Assembly (NCBI RefSeq): GCF_007990265.1
Contig: NZ_BJWH01000001.1
Coordinates: 1 to 64,000 of the forward strand
Reading direction: 5' to 3'
Length of the DNA: 64,000 bases
DNA from: Cellulomonas terrae
GTDB taxonomy: Bacteria > Actinomycetota > Actinomycetes > Actinomycetales > Cellulomonadaceae
Shown here: in pieces, positions 52,651 to 61,657 of the stretch
Layout: each line of letters starts with the position of its first letter
Position numbering within the stretch: the first letter of the stretch is position 1
Made by a program: the position numbers and the translations under genes
Notes under the pieces: model-generated
What the model was told of the DNA's origin: nothing
Seen by the model: only the letters and a program-made list of their open reading frames with translations
Databases searched by the model: none

Positions 52651-53167
52651 TCGGCGCGGCCGGCCGGGCGGGCCAGCCGGACTGCACGCCACCGATCTCC
52701 CGCAGGAGCTCGCGCGCCTTGTGCGCCTGCTCCTGACGGCACAGCACCGCGTACGACGAGGCGACGATCTGGCTGGTGGACGTGAAGTCGCGCTTCCCGC
52801 GGGAGAACGAGTACGTGAGGACCGCGAACAGCAGGCCGAACGCACCGCCGATGAAGATCGCCGGGACCAGCGGGCTCTGCGACCCGGGTGCGGAGAAGAG
52901 GCTCAGCAGGAGCCCGACGAAGAGGCCGAACCAGGCCCCGGACAGGAAGCCGCCGAGTGCGACCCTCGGGTACGAGAGGCGGCCGGTGACCCGCTCGACC
53001 ATCTTCAGGTCCGTGCCGACGATCGTGACCAGCTGCACCGCGAACGCGTTGTCCGCGAGGTGGTCCACGGCCTTCTGCGCCTCGAGATAGGTCGAGTACG
53101 CGGCGACCGTCTCCCCCTGCGGCGGCGTGGGGGTGCGCGGGGTGCGGGCGTTACCGGAGAACGACAT
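52493..53167 (-). CDS. General stress protein-like membrane protein
   Basis: This 224-residue protein has an N-terminal YflT-like domain (V-A-A-Y-S-T-Y-L-E-A-Q-K-A-V-D-H-L, about 20-36) followed by two transmembrane helices around residues 70-95 and 100-122. A cytoplasmic segment and a Pro/Gly-rich tail (about 170-224) come next. Such proteins are common in actinobacteria and linked by name only to general stress. The ATG at 53167 follows GGGAGAA. The Pro-rich end overlaps the convergent small gene by 158 bases. Confidence 0.85.
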   Translation of the reverse strand: MSFSGNARTPRTPTPPQGETVAAYSTYLEAQKAVDHLADNAFAVQLVTIVGTDLKMVERVTGRLSYPRVALGGFLSGAWFGLFVGLLLSLFSAPGSQSPLVPAIFIGGAFGLLFAVLTYSFSRGKRDFTSTSQIVASSYAVLCRQEQAHKARELLREIGGVQSGWPARPAAPITTSPSDPSTAYPPAAGSQPWGSPTVPPVAPPGPPAPPSGPPTDQPGPPTAP

Positions 53168-53274
53168 GCCGCGATCTTCTCCCAGCACCGCACAGATCGC
53201 CAGGCCCGGGCGACGCGCGGCCGAACGACCGGCGTGCGGCGGCTCACGGCCGTGCCCGGTCTAGGCTGACCGAC

Positions 53275-54582
53275 GTGAGCAGCGTCGGGACCAGGGTGTT
53301 CGTCGCGCGCCTAGCCGGGACCAACGTGTTCGACCCCCTCGGAGACCAGGTGGGACGAGTGCGTGACGTCGTCGTGCTGGTGCGCCCCAAGGGGCTGCCC
53401 CGCGCCGTCGGGCTCGTCGTCGAGGTGGCTGCGCGGCGCCGCGTGTTCCTCCCGCTCACGCGCGTCACCGCGATCGACTCCGGGCAGGTCATCTCGACCG
53501 GCCTGGTGAACATGCGCCGGTTCGAGCAGCGGGCGTTCGAGACCCTCGCGGTCGGCGAGCTGCTCGACCGCACGGTCGAGTTCGTCGACGGCTCCGGCCA
53601 GGCGACCATCGAGGACGTCGCCATCGAGCTGCAGCGCAACGGCGACTGGGTGATCTCCAAGGTGTTCGTGCGTCGCATCCCCGCCGGGCGCTCGGGCATC
53701 CTGCGCCGGCGCGGCGAGACGCTGCTGGTGTCCGTCGACGAGGTCACGGGACTCGGTCAGGCGAGCGCCGCGCAGGGCGCCGAGCTGCTGCTCGCGCAGT
53801 ACGAGGACCTCAAGCCGGCCGACCTCGCCGACGTCCTGCACGACCTCGGCCTGACCCGCCGGCTGGAGGTGGCCAGCGCGCTGGACAACGAGCGGCTCGC
53901 CGACGTCCTGGAGGAGCTGCCCGAGGACGACCAGGTGGGCATCCTCCAGGGCCTCGCCCTGACCCGTGCTGCCGACGTGCTCGAGGCCATGCAGCCCGAC
54001 GACGCCGCCGACCTGCTCGGTGAGCTGCCCGACGACCAGGCCGCCGAGCTGCTCGAGCTCATGGAGCCCGACGAGGCCAAGGACGTCCGCCGGCTGCTCG
54101 CGTACGAGGACAACACCGCGGGCGGCCTCATGACGACCGAGCCGGTGATCCTCGGGCCGGAGACGCCCATCGCGGCCGCGCTGGCCCACGTGCGCCGCCA
54201 GGACCTCACACCCGCGCTCGCGTCGATGGTGTTCGTCGCGCGCCCCCCGCTGGAGACGCCGACCGGTCGGTTCATCGGCGTCGTGCACCTGCAGCGGCTG
54301 CTGCGCGAGCCCCCGCACGAGGCGATCGGCTCGATCGTCGACACGGACATCGAGTCGATCACCGTCGACGCCCCGCTGCTGTCGGTCACCCGCAACCTGG
54401 CCACCTACAACCTGCTGGCCCTGCCGGTGGTCGACGCCGAGAAGCGGCTGCTCGGGGTGGTCTCCGTCGACGACGTCCTCGACCACCTGCTGCCCGAGGA
54501 CTGGCGGGAGACCGACGACGAGGGCAACTTCCCGGACACGAGCGTCCTCGGCATCACGCGTCCGGGGGCGAGCCGTGGCTGA
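53275..54582 (+). CDS. Soluble MgtE N-domain/CBS protein with PRC-barrel
   Basis: This 435-residue protein has two PRC-barrel-like segments (about 8-80 and 90-160). An MgtE N-terminal superhelical domain follows (about 175-280; repeated L-x-x-L-P-x-D-x-x-A/V-x-x-L units such as L-E-E-L-P-E-D-D-Q-V and L-G-E-L-P-D-D-Q-A-A), then a CBS pair (about 285-410). There is no membrane channel domain, so it is not a transporter itself but may sense Mg2+ or nucleotides. GTG 53275 lies seven bases after TAGGCT without a ribosome site, suggesting a leaderless transcript. It overlaps the DUF1003 gene by eight bases, a pairing conserved in actinobacteria. Confidence 0.9.
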   Translation: MSSVGTRVFVARLAGTNVFDPLGDQVGRVRDVVVLVRPKGLPRAVGLVVEVAARRRVFLPLTRVTAIDSGQVISTGLVNMRRFEQRAFETLAVGELLDRTVEFVDGSGQATIEDVAIELQRNGDWVISKVFVRRIPAGRSGILRRRGETLLVSVDEVTGLGQASAAQGAELLLAQYEDLKPADLADVLHDLGLTRRLEVASALDNERLADVLEELPEDDQVGILQGLALTRAADVLEAMQPDDAADLLGELPDDQAAELLELMEPDEAKDVRRLLAYEDNTAGGLMTTEPVILGPETPIAAALAHVRRQDLTPALASMVFVARPPLETPTGRFIGVVHLQRLLREPPHEAIGSIVDTDIESITVDAPLLSVTRNLATYNLLALPVVDAEKRLLGVVSVDDVLDHLLPEDWRETDDEGNFPDTSVLGITRPGASRG

Positions 54583-55138
54583 CCGTCTCGACACCCCGCT
54601 GGAGACGCGCCGCCGGTTCATCCGTCGGCCGCAGCTCGACGAGGACGCCTCGGGCAAGATCTCCGAGAGCATCGCCCGCTTCCTCGGCACGCCGCGCTTC
54701 ATCATCTACTTGAGCGTCTTCTGCCTGCTCTGGATCGCCTGGAACGCGAACTGGGGGCCGGACCGGCCGCGGTTCGACGACCCGGCCCAGGGGTTCACTG
54801 CACTGACGCTCATGCTCTCGCTGCAGGCCTCGTACGCCGCCCCGCTGATCCTGCTCGCGCAGAACCGGCAGACCGACCGCGACCGCGTGCAGGCCGAGCA
54901 GGACCGCCAGCGCTCCGAGCGCAACCTCGCGGACACCGAGTTCCTCGCCCGCGAGATGGCGGCGCTGCGCATCGCGCTGTCCGAGGTGGCCACCCGCGAC
55001 TTCGTCCGCTCCGAGCTGCGCAACATGCTGGAGGACCTCGCCGCCGATCGGGACGGGGACAAGGAGCACGAGGGCGAGCGGCCCGAGAAGAGGGGCGACC
55101 GGTCTCGCGGTGGCGCCGACCGGCCCGCACGGGGCTGA
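54575..55138 (+). CDS. DUF1003 membrane protein
   Basis: This 187-residue protein has the DUF1003 core: two transmembrane helices (about 43-60 and 75-95) with F-L-G-T-P-R-F-I-I-Y-L-S ahead of the first and W-I-A-W-N-A between, then L-L-A-Q-N-R-Q. A charged coiled-coil-like region (about 96-150) and a Lys/Arg/Glu-rich end follow. Function unknown. The GTG start lies inside the last codons of the MgtE-like gene, so translation is coupled and the two proteins may work together at the membrane. Confidence 0.9.
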   Translation: MADRLDTPLETRRRFIRRPQLDEDASGKISESIARFLGTPRFIIYLSVFCLLWIAWNANWGPDRPRFDDPAQGFTALTLMLSLQASYAAPLILLAQNRQTDRDRVQAEQDRQRSERNLADTEFLAREMAALRIALSEVATRDFVRSELRNMLEDLAADRDGDKEHEGERPEKRGDRSRGGADRPARG

Positions 55139-55163
55139 CCTCCGCCCGACCTACGATGGCCCC

Positions 55164-56303
55164 ATGCCGGACCCCACCGACCCCCTGCTCGATGCCATCC
55201 GCGAGGCGCTGACGCACGTCCTCGACCCGGAGATCAAGCGGCCGATAACGGACCTGGGCATGGTCCGCTCCGTGGAGGTCGTCGGATCCCGCGCGACGGT
55301 CGGGATCGACCTGACGACCCCGGGCTGCCCGTTGAAGGACACGCTGACGCGGGACGTCAGCGCCGCGGCGGCGACCGTCGACGGGATCGACGACGTCGCC
55401 GTCGTGTTCGGCGTCATGTCGGCCGAGCAGCGGTCGGCGCTGCGGACGCTGCTGCGCGGCACGGACTCCGAGCCCGTCATCCCGTTCGCGCAGCCCGGCT
55501 CGCTGACGAAGGTGTTCGCGATCGCGTCGGGCAAGGGTGGCGTCGGCAAGTCTTCTGTCACGGCCAACCTGGCGGTCGCGATGGCCGCCGACGGGCTGAA
55601 GGTCGGCATCGTCGACGCGGACATCTACGGGTTCTCGATCCCGCGGATGCTCGGGGTCACGCGCCAGCCGACGCGCGTCGACGACATGCTGCTCCCGCCC
55701 GAGGCGTTCGGGGTGCTGGTGGTCTCGATCGGCATGTTCGTCCCGCCGGGGCAACCGGTCGTGTGGCGCGGGCCGATGCTGCACCGCGCGCTGCAGCAGT
55801 TCCTCGCGGACGTGTTCTGGGGCGACCTCGACGTCCTCCTGCTCGATCTGCCCCCCGGCACCGGGGACATCGCCATCTCGGTGGCGCAGCTGCTCCCGAG
55901 CTCGGAGATCGTCGTGGTGACGACGCCGCAGGTCGCAGCCGCCGAGGTGGCCGAGCGGGCCGGGTCGGTGGCCGTGCAGACGCGGCAGCACGTCGTCGGC
56001 GTGGTGGAGAACATGTCGTGGCTGGAGCAGCCGGACGGGTCGCGGCTCGACGTGTTCGGCACCGGCGGCGGGCAGACCGTCGCCGACAACCTCACGCGGA
56101 TCACCGGCGGCGACGTCCCCCTGCTCGGGCAGGTCCCGCTCGACGTGCGCCTGCGCGAGGCCGGTGACGCCGGCACGCCCGTGGTCCTGAGCGCCCCGGA
56201 CTCCCCCGCCGCCCAGGCCCTCGTGGGCGTCGCCCGCTCGCTCGCCTCCCGCCGCCGCGGCCTGGCGGGCCGCTCTCTGGGCCTCACCCCCGCAGGCCGC
56301 TGA
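55164..56303 (+). CDS. Mrp/NBP35-type Fe-S cluster carrier ATPase
   Basis: This 379-residue protein has an N-terminal DUF59/MIP18 domain (about 1-85, with D-L-G-M-V-R and T-T-P-G-C-P) and a ParA-type P-loop domain with G-K-G-G-V-G-K-S-S (123-131). The C-x-x-C of many Mrp proteins is not present at the usual place near the C-terminal third. That position reads V-E-N-M-S-W-L, so cluster binding may differ. It is thought to carry Fe-S clusters to target enzymes. The ATG is six bases after TACGAT with no ribosome site, which fits a leaderless start. It follows the DUF1003 gene by 25 bases. Confidence 0.93.
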   Translation: MPDPTDPLLDAIREALTHVLDPEIKRPITDLGMVRSVEVVGSRATVGIDLTTPGCPLKDTLTRDVSAAAATVDGIDDVAVVFGVMSAEQRSALRTLLRGTDSEPVIPFAQPGSLTKVFAIASGKGGVGKSSVTANLAVAMAADGLKVGIVDADIYGFSIPRMLGVTRQPTRVDDMLLPPEAFGVLVVSIGMFVPPGQPVVWRGPMLHRALQQFLADVFWGDLDVLLLDLPPGTGDIAISVAQLLPSSEIVVVTTPQVAAAEVAERAGSVAVQTRQHVVGVVENMSWLEQPDGSRLDVFGTGGGQTVADNLTRITGGDVPLLGQVPLDVRLREAGDAGTPVVLSAPDSPAAQALVGVARSLASRRRGLAGRSLGLTPAGR

Positions 56304-56387
56304 CCCACCGCCCTAGGTTCGACCGTCCCACTCCGCACTCCGCGACGTTGGAGCGCGCACGCTGACGTCCCCTCCCAAGTACCCACG

Positions 56388-56431
56388 ACGTCCGCGCTCC
56401 GGCGGGGCAGAGCCCGCGCGAGTGCGGACGT
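56388..56431. repeat. REP-like intergenic stem-loop
   Basis: A 12-bp stem (56388-56399 with 56420-56431, one G-T wobble) encloses a GC-rich inner hairpin. A related partial copy (CGCACTC and GCGACGT, and GGAGCGCG against CGCGCTCC) occurs at about 56333-56358. The layout resembles scattered intergenic palindromes. It may also terminate the Mrp gene. Whether it recurs across the genome cannot be seen here. Confidence 0.5.
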
Positions 56432-56446
56432 CGCGTTCCGCGCCTG

Positions 56447-56475
56447 TTGAAACTTGTTGGTTTGTGTGTGAGAGT
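56447..56475 (+). promoter_or_regulatory. Promoter of the gal operon
   Basis: TTGAAA (56447-56452), a 17-base spacer, GAGAGT (56470-56475), and six further bases reach the GTG at 56482, so transcription probably begins at the start codon. The spacer is a TG-rich, AT-richer patch that stands out locally. It is a likely binding site for the DeoR-type regulator encoded by the first gene. Confidence 0.55.
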
Positions 56476-56481
56476 GTTCGG

Positions 56482-57267
56482 GTGCTTGCGTCCCAGCGTC
56501 AGGAGCGGATCCTGGCTGCCGTGCGCGCCGACGGGGCTGCTCGCGTCGCCGACCTGGTCGAGAGCCTCGACGTCTCGGACATGACCGTCCGCCGCGACAT
56601 CGCCGAGCTCGCCCGCGCGGGCCTGGTCCGTCGCGTGCACGGCGGGGCGGTGGCTCCGGACGCCCTGGGACGGCCCACCGACGAGCCGGGCTTCGACGCG
56701 AAGCGGTCCTGGGCGGGCCCCGAGAAGGCGGCGATCGCCCGGGCGGCGCTGGCCACCGTCGAGCCCGGCCAGGCCATCGCGCTGTCCGCCGGCACGACCA
56801 CGTTCCTGCTGGCCGAGCTGCTGGCCGGTGCCGGCATCCCGGCCCTCACGGTCGTCACCAACGGCCTGCGCATCGCCGACGCCCTGCATGGCGCGGCCGG
56901 GGTCGAGGTCATCCTCACCGGCGGGGCCCGCACGCCGTCCGACGCGCTCGTCGGCCCCGTCGCGGACGCGACGCTCGCGAGCCTGCGCGTCGACCGCACG
57001 TTCCTCGGCGTGCACGGCCTGGACGCCAGCGGTCTGACGACCCCCAACCTGGCGGAGGCGGCCACGGACCGCGCCCTCATGGCCTGCGCCGCCGCGACCA
57101 CCGTGCTCGCCGACCACACGAAGTGGGGGGTCGTCGGGCTGGCCCGGATCGCCCCCCTGGACGACATCGACACCCTGCTGACCGACGACGCCCTGCCCGC
57201 CGACGCACGACGACACCTGACCGGTGCCGCCCTGCGCCTGGTCACCATCCCCGGAGCCGCCCCGTGA
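56482..57267 (+). CDS. DeoR/GlpR-family regulator of the gal operon
   Basis: This 261-residue protein has an N-terminal winged helix (R-Q-E-R-I-L-A-A-V, then V-A-D-L-V-E-S-L-D-V-S-D-M-T-V-R-R-D-I) and a C-terminal sugar-phosphate-binding domain (L-S-A-G-T-T-T-F, V-V-T-N-G-L-R-I-A, V-I-L-T-G-G). Such proteins are repressors released by phosphorylated sugars. Being the first gene with galT and galK overlapping behind it, it probably represses its own operon and responds to a galactose metabolite. GTG 56482 was chosen from the promoter spacing; upstream in-frame starts lie inside the promoter. Confidence 0.93.
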   Translation: MLASQRQERILAAVRADGAARVADLVESLDVSDMTVRRDIAELARAGLVRRVHGGAVAPDALGRPTDEPGFDAKRSWAGPEKAAIARAALATVEPGQAIALSAGTTTFLLAELLAGAGIPALTVVTNGLRIADALHGAAGVEVILTGGARTPSDALVGPVADATLASLRVDRTFLGVHGLDASGLTTPNLAEAATDRALMACAAATTVLADHTKWGVVGLARIAPLDDIDTLLTDDALPADARRHLTGAALRLVTIPGAAP

Positions 57268-58445
57268 CCGCACCCGTCCGCATCACCCCGACCACGCTCG
57301 CCGACGGCCGCGAGCTGATCTACTTCGACGACTCCGAGCCGTACGTCTCGGGCGGCGCGACGCGCACCCTGACCGACGCGCGGCCACTCGTCGACCGGTT
57401 CGCCCCCGTGCCCGACGCGGACGGCGTGCCGCAGCCGGTCACCGGCCCGGAGCTGCGCCGCGACCCGCTGACCGGCGAGTGGATCCCGATGGCGGCGCAC
57501 CGGATGAACCGCACGTTCCTGCCCCCGGCCGACGCCAACCCGCTGGCACCCGCGAAGCCCGGTGCGGTCTACCAGGACGGCGAGATCCCCGCCGAGGACT
57601 ACGACGTCGTCGTGTTCGAGAACCGCTTCCCGTCGCTGCTCGCCGTCCCCGGCGTCCCGGACGCACCCGTGCAGCGCGACGGTGAGCCGCTCTGGACCGT
57701 CCGGCCCGCCGCGGGCCGCTGCGAGGTCATCTGCTTCTCGTCGGACTCGACCGCGTCGCTCAGCACCGTGACCCCGCGCCGGATGCGCACGATCGTCGAG
57801 GCCTGGGCGCAGCGGACCGAGGCGCTGAGCGCGCTGCCCGGCATCGAGCAGGTGTTCGTGTTCGAGAACCGCGGCAAGGAGATCGGCGTCACGCTGCACC
57901 ACCCGCACGGGCAGATCTACGCGTTCCCGTACGTCACGCCGCGGACCACCGCGATGCTCGCCGAGGCGAACGCCCACCACGAGCGGACCGGCCGCCTGCT
58001 GGGCCGGGACGTGCTGGACGCCGAGCTGGCCCACGGGGAGCGCATCGTCCTGGAGTCGGAGCACTGGGTGGCGTACGTGCCGTTCGCGGCGCGCTGGCCC
58101 GTCGAGGTGCACCTGGCCCCGCGGCGCGACGTGCCCGACCTGCCGGCCCTGACCGACGCGGAGCGCGAGGACCTCTCGACCGTCTACCTGTCGCTGCTGC
58201 AGCGGCTGGACCGGTTCTTCGTCGGCCCCGACGGCGAGGCCATCCCCCTGCCCTACATCTCCGGCTGGCACCAGGCCCCGACCCGCGAGGGTCGCGACGT
58301 CTCCCGCCTGCACCTCCAGCTGTTCTCGGTGCTGCGCGCACCGGGCAGGCTCAAGTACCTGGCCGGCGTCGAGTCCGGCATGGGCGCCTGGATCAGCGAC
58401 ACCACCCCCGAGCGCATCGCGACCCGACTGCAGGAGCTGGCATGA
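57264..58445 (+). CDS. galT: Galactose-1-phosphate uridylyltransferase
   Basis: This 393-residue enzyme swaps UMP between UDP-glucose and galactose 1-phosphate in the Leloir pathway. H-P-H-G-Q (213-217) holds the nucleophilic His215, and H-L-A-P-R-R-D-V-P and G-W-H-Q-A-P are other conserved sites. N-terminal R-R-D-P-L-T-G-E-W matches the family. The GTG overlaps the regulator stop (GTGA) and its own stop overlaps galK (ATGA), so the three are tightly coupled. No galE is present in the window. Confidence 0.97.
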   Translation: MTAPVRITPTTLADGRELIYFDDSEPYVSGGATRTLTDARPLVDRFAPVPDADGVPQPVTGPELRRDPLTGEWIPMAAHRMNRTFLPPADANPLAPAKPGAVYQDGEIPAEDYDVVVFENRFPSLLAVPGVPDAPVQRDGEPLWTVRPAAGRCEVICFSSDSTASLSTVTPRRMRTIVEAWAQRTEALSALPGIEQVFVFENRGKEIGVTLHHPHGQIYAFPYVTPRTTAMLAEANAHHERTGRLLGRDVLDAELAHGERIVLESEHWVAYVPFAARWPVEVHLAPRRDVPDLPALTDAEREDLSTVYLSLLQRLDRFFVGPDGEAIPLPYISGWHQAPTREGRDVSRLHLQLFSVLRAPGRLKYLAGVESGMGAWISDTTPERIATRLQELA

Positions 58446-59647
58446 CCGCCGAGGTGACCTGGCTGGACGTCTGGACCCCGCAGGAGGGCGCCGACCGGGT
58501 CCGCGCCCTGTTCGCGGGCACGTTCGAGGCCGAGCCGGAGGGCACGTGGTCGGCGCCCGGCCGCGTGAACCTCATCGGTGAGCACACCGACTACAACGGC
58601 GGCCTGTGCCTGCCCATCGCGCTCCCCCACCGCACGTACGCGGCGGTGCGGCGCCGCGACGACGGCGTGGTGCGACTCGTCAGCGCGCAGGAGCCGACCG
58701 GCATCCGGACCGTCGACCTCGCAGACGTGGCCCCGGGCACCGTCGACGGCTGGGCGGGCTACGCCGTGGGTGTCGCGTGGGCGCTGCGGCAGGCGGGTCA
58801 CCCCGTCGCCGGCTTCGACGTCGCCGTCGACTCGTGCGTGCCGTACGGCGCCGGGCTGTCGTCGTCGGCGGCGCTGGAGGCGTCCACCGCGGTCGCGCTC
58901 GATGAGGTGTTCGGCCTGGGTCTGACCGGCTCGGACGAGGGACGCGCCGCGCTGGCCGCCCTGTGCGTGCGCGCCGAGAACGAGATCGCCGGGGCGCCCA
59001 CCGGCGGCATGGACCAGGCGGCGTCGCTGCGCTCGCAGGACGGGCACGCGCTGCTCCTCGACTGCCTCGACGGCTCCGTCCGTCAGGTCCCGTTCGACCT
59101 CGCGGCGCACGACCTGGCGCTGCTCGTGGTGGACACCCGCGCCGAGCACGCCCTCGTCGACGGGCAGTACGCCGCCCGGCGGGCGTCGTGCGAGGCGGCG
59201 GCCGCACGGCTCGAGGTCGCGACGCTGCGCGAGATCTCCGACGACCCGCGCGGGCTGGAGTGGGCCCTGGACAAGCTCGACGACGAGGTCCAGGTCCGCC
59301 GCGTCCGGCACGTCGTGAACGAGATCGACCGCGTGACCTGGTTCGTCGCACTGCTCGACGCCGGGGAGGTCGGTCTGGTCGGGACGCTGATGAACGCGTC
59401 CCACGCCTCGCTGCGCGACGACTACGAGGTGTCGTGCCGCGAGCTGGACCTGGTGGTCGACACGGCCCGGGCGACCGGTGCCGTGGGCGCGCGGATGACC
59501 GGCGGCGGGTTCGGCGGGTCGGCGATCGCGCTGGTCGCCGCCGACGAGGTGGACCGGGTCGCGCAGGCGGTCGCCGACGCGTTCGCGGCGGAGGGTCTGC
59601 GAGCGCCGGCGTTCCTGGTGGCGACGGCGGCCGGCCCGGCCCTCTGA
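58442..59647 (+). CDS. galK: Galactokinase
   Basis: This 401-residue GHMP kinase phosphorylates galactose at C1. The galactokinase signature G-R-V-N-L-I-G-E-H-T-D-Y-N-G-G (40-54), the ATP loop P-Y-G-A-G-L-S-S-S-A-A-L-E, and the C-terminal G-A-R-M-T-G-G-G-F-G-G-S are all present. M-D-Q includes the catalytic Asp region. Its ATG overlaps the galT stop by four bases. Ends the operon; no clear terminator was found in the 214 bases that follow. Confidence 0.97.
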   Translation: MTAEVTWLDVWTPQEGADRVRALFAGTFEAEPEGTWSAPGRVNLIGEHTDYNGGLCLPIALPHRTYAAVRRRDDGVVRLVSAQEPTGIRTVDLADVAPGTVDGWAGYAVGVAWALRQAGHPVAGFDVAVDSCVPYGAGLSSSAALEASTAVALDEVFGLGLTGSDEGRAALAALCVRAENEIAGAPTGGMDQAASLRSQDGHALLLDCLDGSVRQVPFDLAAHDLALLVVDTRAEHALVDGQYAARRASCEAAAARLEVATLREISDDPRGLEWALDKLDDEVQVRRVRHVVNEIDRVTWFVALLDAGEVGLVGTLMNASHASLRDDYEVSCRELDLVVDTARATGAVGARMTGGGFGGSAIALVAADEVDRVAQAVADAFAAEGLRAPAFLVATAAGPAL

Positions 59648-59712
59648 GACCAGGCAGGCACCGTGAGCTCGCGGGGCGTGCAGCCACGGCCTCCGACACG
59701 CGCGATCGGCGC

Positions 59713-59743
59713 TTGACCGCTAGTGCGCGTCGCACAGTAGTGT
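59713..59743 (+). promoter_or_regulatory. Candidate promoter of the adaptor/ABC operon
   Basis: TTGACC (59713-59718) is followed by AGTAGT after 17 bases, or TAGTGT after 19. This lies in the 214-base gap between galK and the adaptor gene and would give a leader of about 110 bases. The rest of the gap shows nothing recognisable. Confidence 0.4.
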
Positions 59744-59861
59744 CTGGCGCACGGTAACGGGCTCGCTCCTCGACCACGTCATCCTCACGACGGATCCCCT
59801 GGTCACGGCGCACTCGGTACGTTCCGTCGCAGCCCGTCCCACCAGCCAGAGGAGCCCGACC

Positions 59862-60881
59862 GTGGGGGTCACCCGCCGGATCATCTTCCCGACCGTCCGC
59901 CTGATCCTGTGGGCGGTCATCGCGGCCGCCCTGGTGAAGATCGCCTTCGCCGGAGCGGACGTCAGCACGGTCGACACGTCACTGCAGCCCACCGGCGCCG
60001 TGGTCGAGCCCACGGTCGAGGTGTCCACCGCGACCGTGACCAACGCGGTCACGGTGCAGGCCTCGGTGACGGCAGACCCGTCCGTCGTCGTGCGCGCCAC
60101 GCTCGCCGGCACGGTGTCCAAGCTGCTCGCCGCCGACGGCGCCGTGGTCGCGGCCGGGGCGCCGGTCCTCGAGATCCGGCAGGAGACCCCGCAGGACCCC
60201 GTCGTCCGGACGGACCCCACGACGGGCGAGCAGACCACGACCGAGCGACGGCCCAAGGTCACGGTCGAGACCGTGAAGGCGCCCGTCGCCGGCACGCTGA
60301 CCCTGCCGACCCTGAAGGACCAGGTGGTCTCCGTCGGCGACGAGGTCGGTAAAGTCGCACCCGGCACGCTGTCGGTGACGGGCACGCTGACGCCCGACCA
60401 GCAGTACCGGCTGGTCGGCGCACCGACACAGGGCGCCGTGACCCTCACGGGTGGGCCGGCGCCGTTCGAGTGCACCGGCCTGCGCGTGGGCGCGGCACCC
60501 ACCACCGAGACCCAGCAGGTCGCCGAGGGGACGACGAGCGCGTCCGGCACCGTCACCTGCGCGATCCCCGCAGGGATCACGGCGTTCCCCGGCCTCGGGG
60601 CGACGATCGAGATCACGAACGGCACGGCGGCCGACGCCGTGGTCGTCCCGGTCACCGCGGTGCAGGGTACCGTGCAGGCGGGGAACGTCTGGGTCGTCTC
60701 CGCCGACGGCAGCAACGAGAAGCGCGCGGTGGCGCTGGGGCTCACCGACGGGAAGAACGTGCAGGTCACCGAGGGCCTGGCCGCCGGCGACACCGTCCTG
60801 GAGTTCATCCCGGTGCCGGGCGGCACGGGCAAGCAGGTCGACTGCAGCGTCGACTACGACCCGACGGTCTGCGGCGGATGA
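59862..60881 (+). CDS. Membrane-fusion (HlyD/MacA-like) adaptor protein
   Basis: This 339-residue protein has an N-terminal transmembrane anchor (about 8-30) and a lipoyl/biotinyl-like beta region. V-R-A-T-L-A-G-T-V-S-K-L is the first half and V-K-A-P-V-A-G-T-L-T-L the second, as in periplasmic adaptor proteins. There is little coiled-coil between the halves, which fits Gram-positive adaptors that need no outer-membrane channel. A late pair of Cys (C-S-V and V-C-G-G) is noted. The GTG follows GAGGAG. It overlaps the ATPase gene by four bases. Confidence 0.88.
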   Translation: MGVTRRIIFPTVRLILWAVIAAALVKIAFAGADVSTVDTSLQPTGAVVEPTVEVSTATVTNAVTVQASVTADPSVVVRATLAGTVSKLLAADGAVVAAGAPVLEIRQETPQDPVVRTDPTTGEQTTTERRPKVTVETVKAPVAGTLTLPTLKDQVVSVGDEVGKVAPGTLSVTGTLTPDQQYRLVGAPTQGAVTLTGGPAPFECTGLRVGAAPTTETQQVAEGTTSASGTVTCAIPAGITAFPGLGATIEITNGTAADAVVVPVTAVQGTVQAGNVWVVSADGSNEKRAVALGLTDGKNVQVTEGLAAGDTVLEFIPVPGGTGKQVDCSVDYDPTVCGG

Positions 60882-61657
60882 GCCTCCTCGAGCTCACCGA
60901 CGTCACCCGGTCGGTCCGGCTGCCCGACGAGCGGCTGCTGCACATCCTGCAGGGCGTCACCGTCGCGGTCGACGCCGGCGAGCACGTCGCGATCGTCGGC
61001 CGCTCCGGGACCGGCAAGTCGACCCTGCTCAACATCCTCGGCCTGCTCGACGCGCCGACCTCGGGGCAGTACCTGCTCGAGGGCGTGCCCATCGGGACGC
61101 TGTCGAACGGGGCGCGCACCAAGCGCCGCGGTCGCGACTTCGGCTTCGTGTTCCAGCAGTTCAACCTGCTGCCCGGCCGCACGGCCCTGGAGAACGTGTC
61201 CGCTCCCCTGCTCTATGCGCGCGGGCGCCAGTTCTGGTCCCGCACGCGGTTGGCCGCGGAGATGCTCGAGCGGGTCGGCCTGGGCGACCGCGTCGACACG
61301 TTGCCCGACAAGCTCTCGGGAGGCGAGCAGCAGCGTGTTGCCATCGCGCGCGCGCTCGTGCGCGGACCCCGGGTGATCCTCGCCGACGAGCCCACCGGCG
61401 CGCTCGACGTCGAGACCGGCGGCGAGGTCATGGACCTCCTCGACGAGATCGCGTCGCAGACCGGCGCCGCCCTGGTGACGATCACGCACGACCTGGCCGT
61501 CGCCGCCCGCGCCGAGCGCCAGTACCGGCTCGCCGACGGGATCCTCGTGCCCATCAGCCTGGACACGACGGCCGAGTGGGTGGGCGACGTGCCGCTCGTC
61601 GCCGACCGGTCGTCGCACACCGAACGGCGCCTGCCCGACGCGGGGGTGCGCGCGTGA
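60878..61657 (+). CDS. ABC transporter ATP-binding protein (MacB/LolD type)
   Basis: This 259-residue ATPase has Walker [10 protein letters not shown] (41-49), Q-loop F-Q-Q-F-N-L-L-P, signature [15 protein letters not shown], Walker [13 protein letters not shown] and switch His in T-H-D-L. It belongs to the MacB/LolD mechanotransmission group. Its ATG and stop overlap the adaptor and permease genes by four bases each, so the three subunits are made together. Confidence 0.96.
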   Translation: MSLLELTDVTRSVRLPDERLLHILQGVTVAVDAGEHVAIVGRSGTGKSTLLNILGLLDAPTSGQYLLEGVPIGTLSNGARTKRRGRDFGFVFQQFNLLPGRTALENVSAPLLYARGRQFWSRTRLAAEMLERVGLGDRVDTLPDKLSGGEQQRVAIARALVRGPRVILADEPTGALDVETGGEVMDLLDEIASQTGAALVTITHDLAVAARAERQYRLADGILVPISLDTTAEWVGDVPLVADRSSHTERRLPDAGVRA

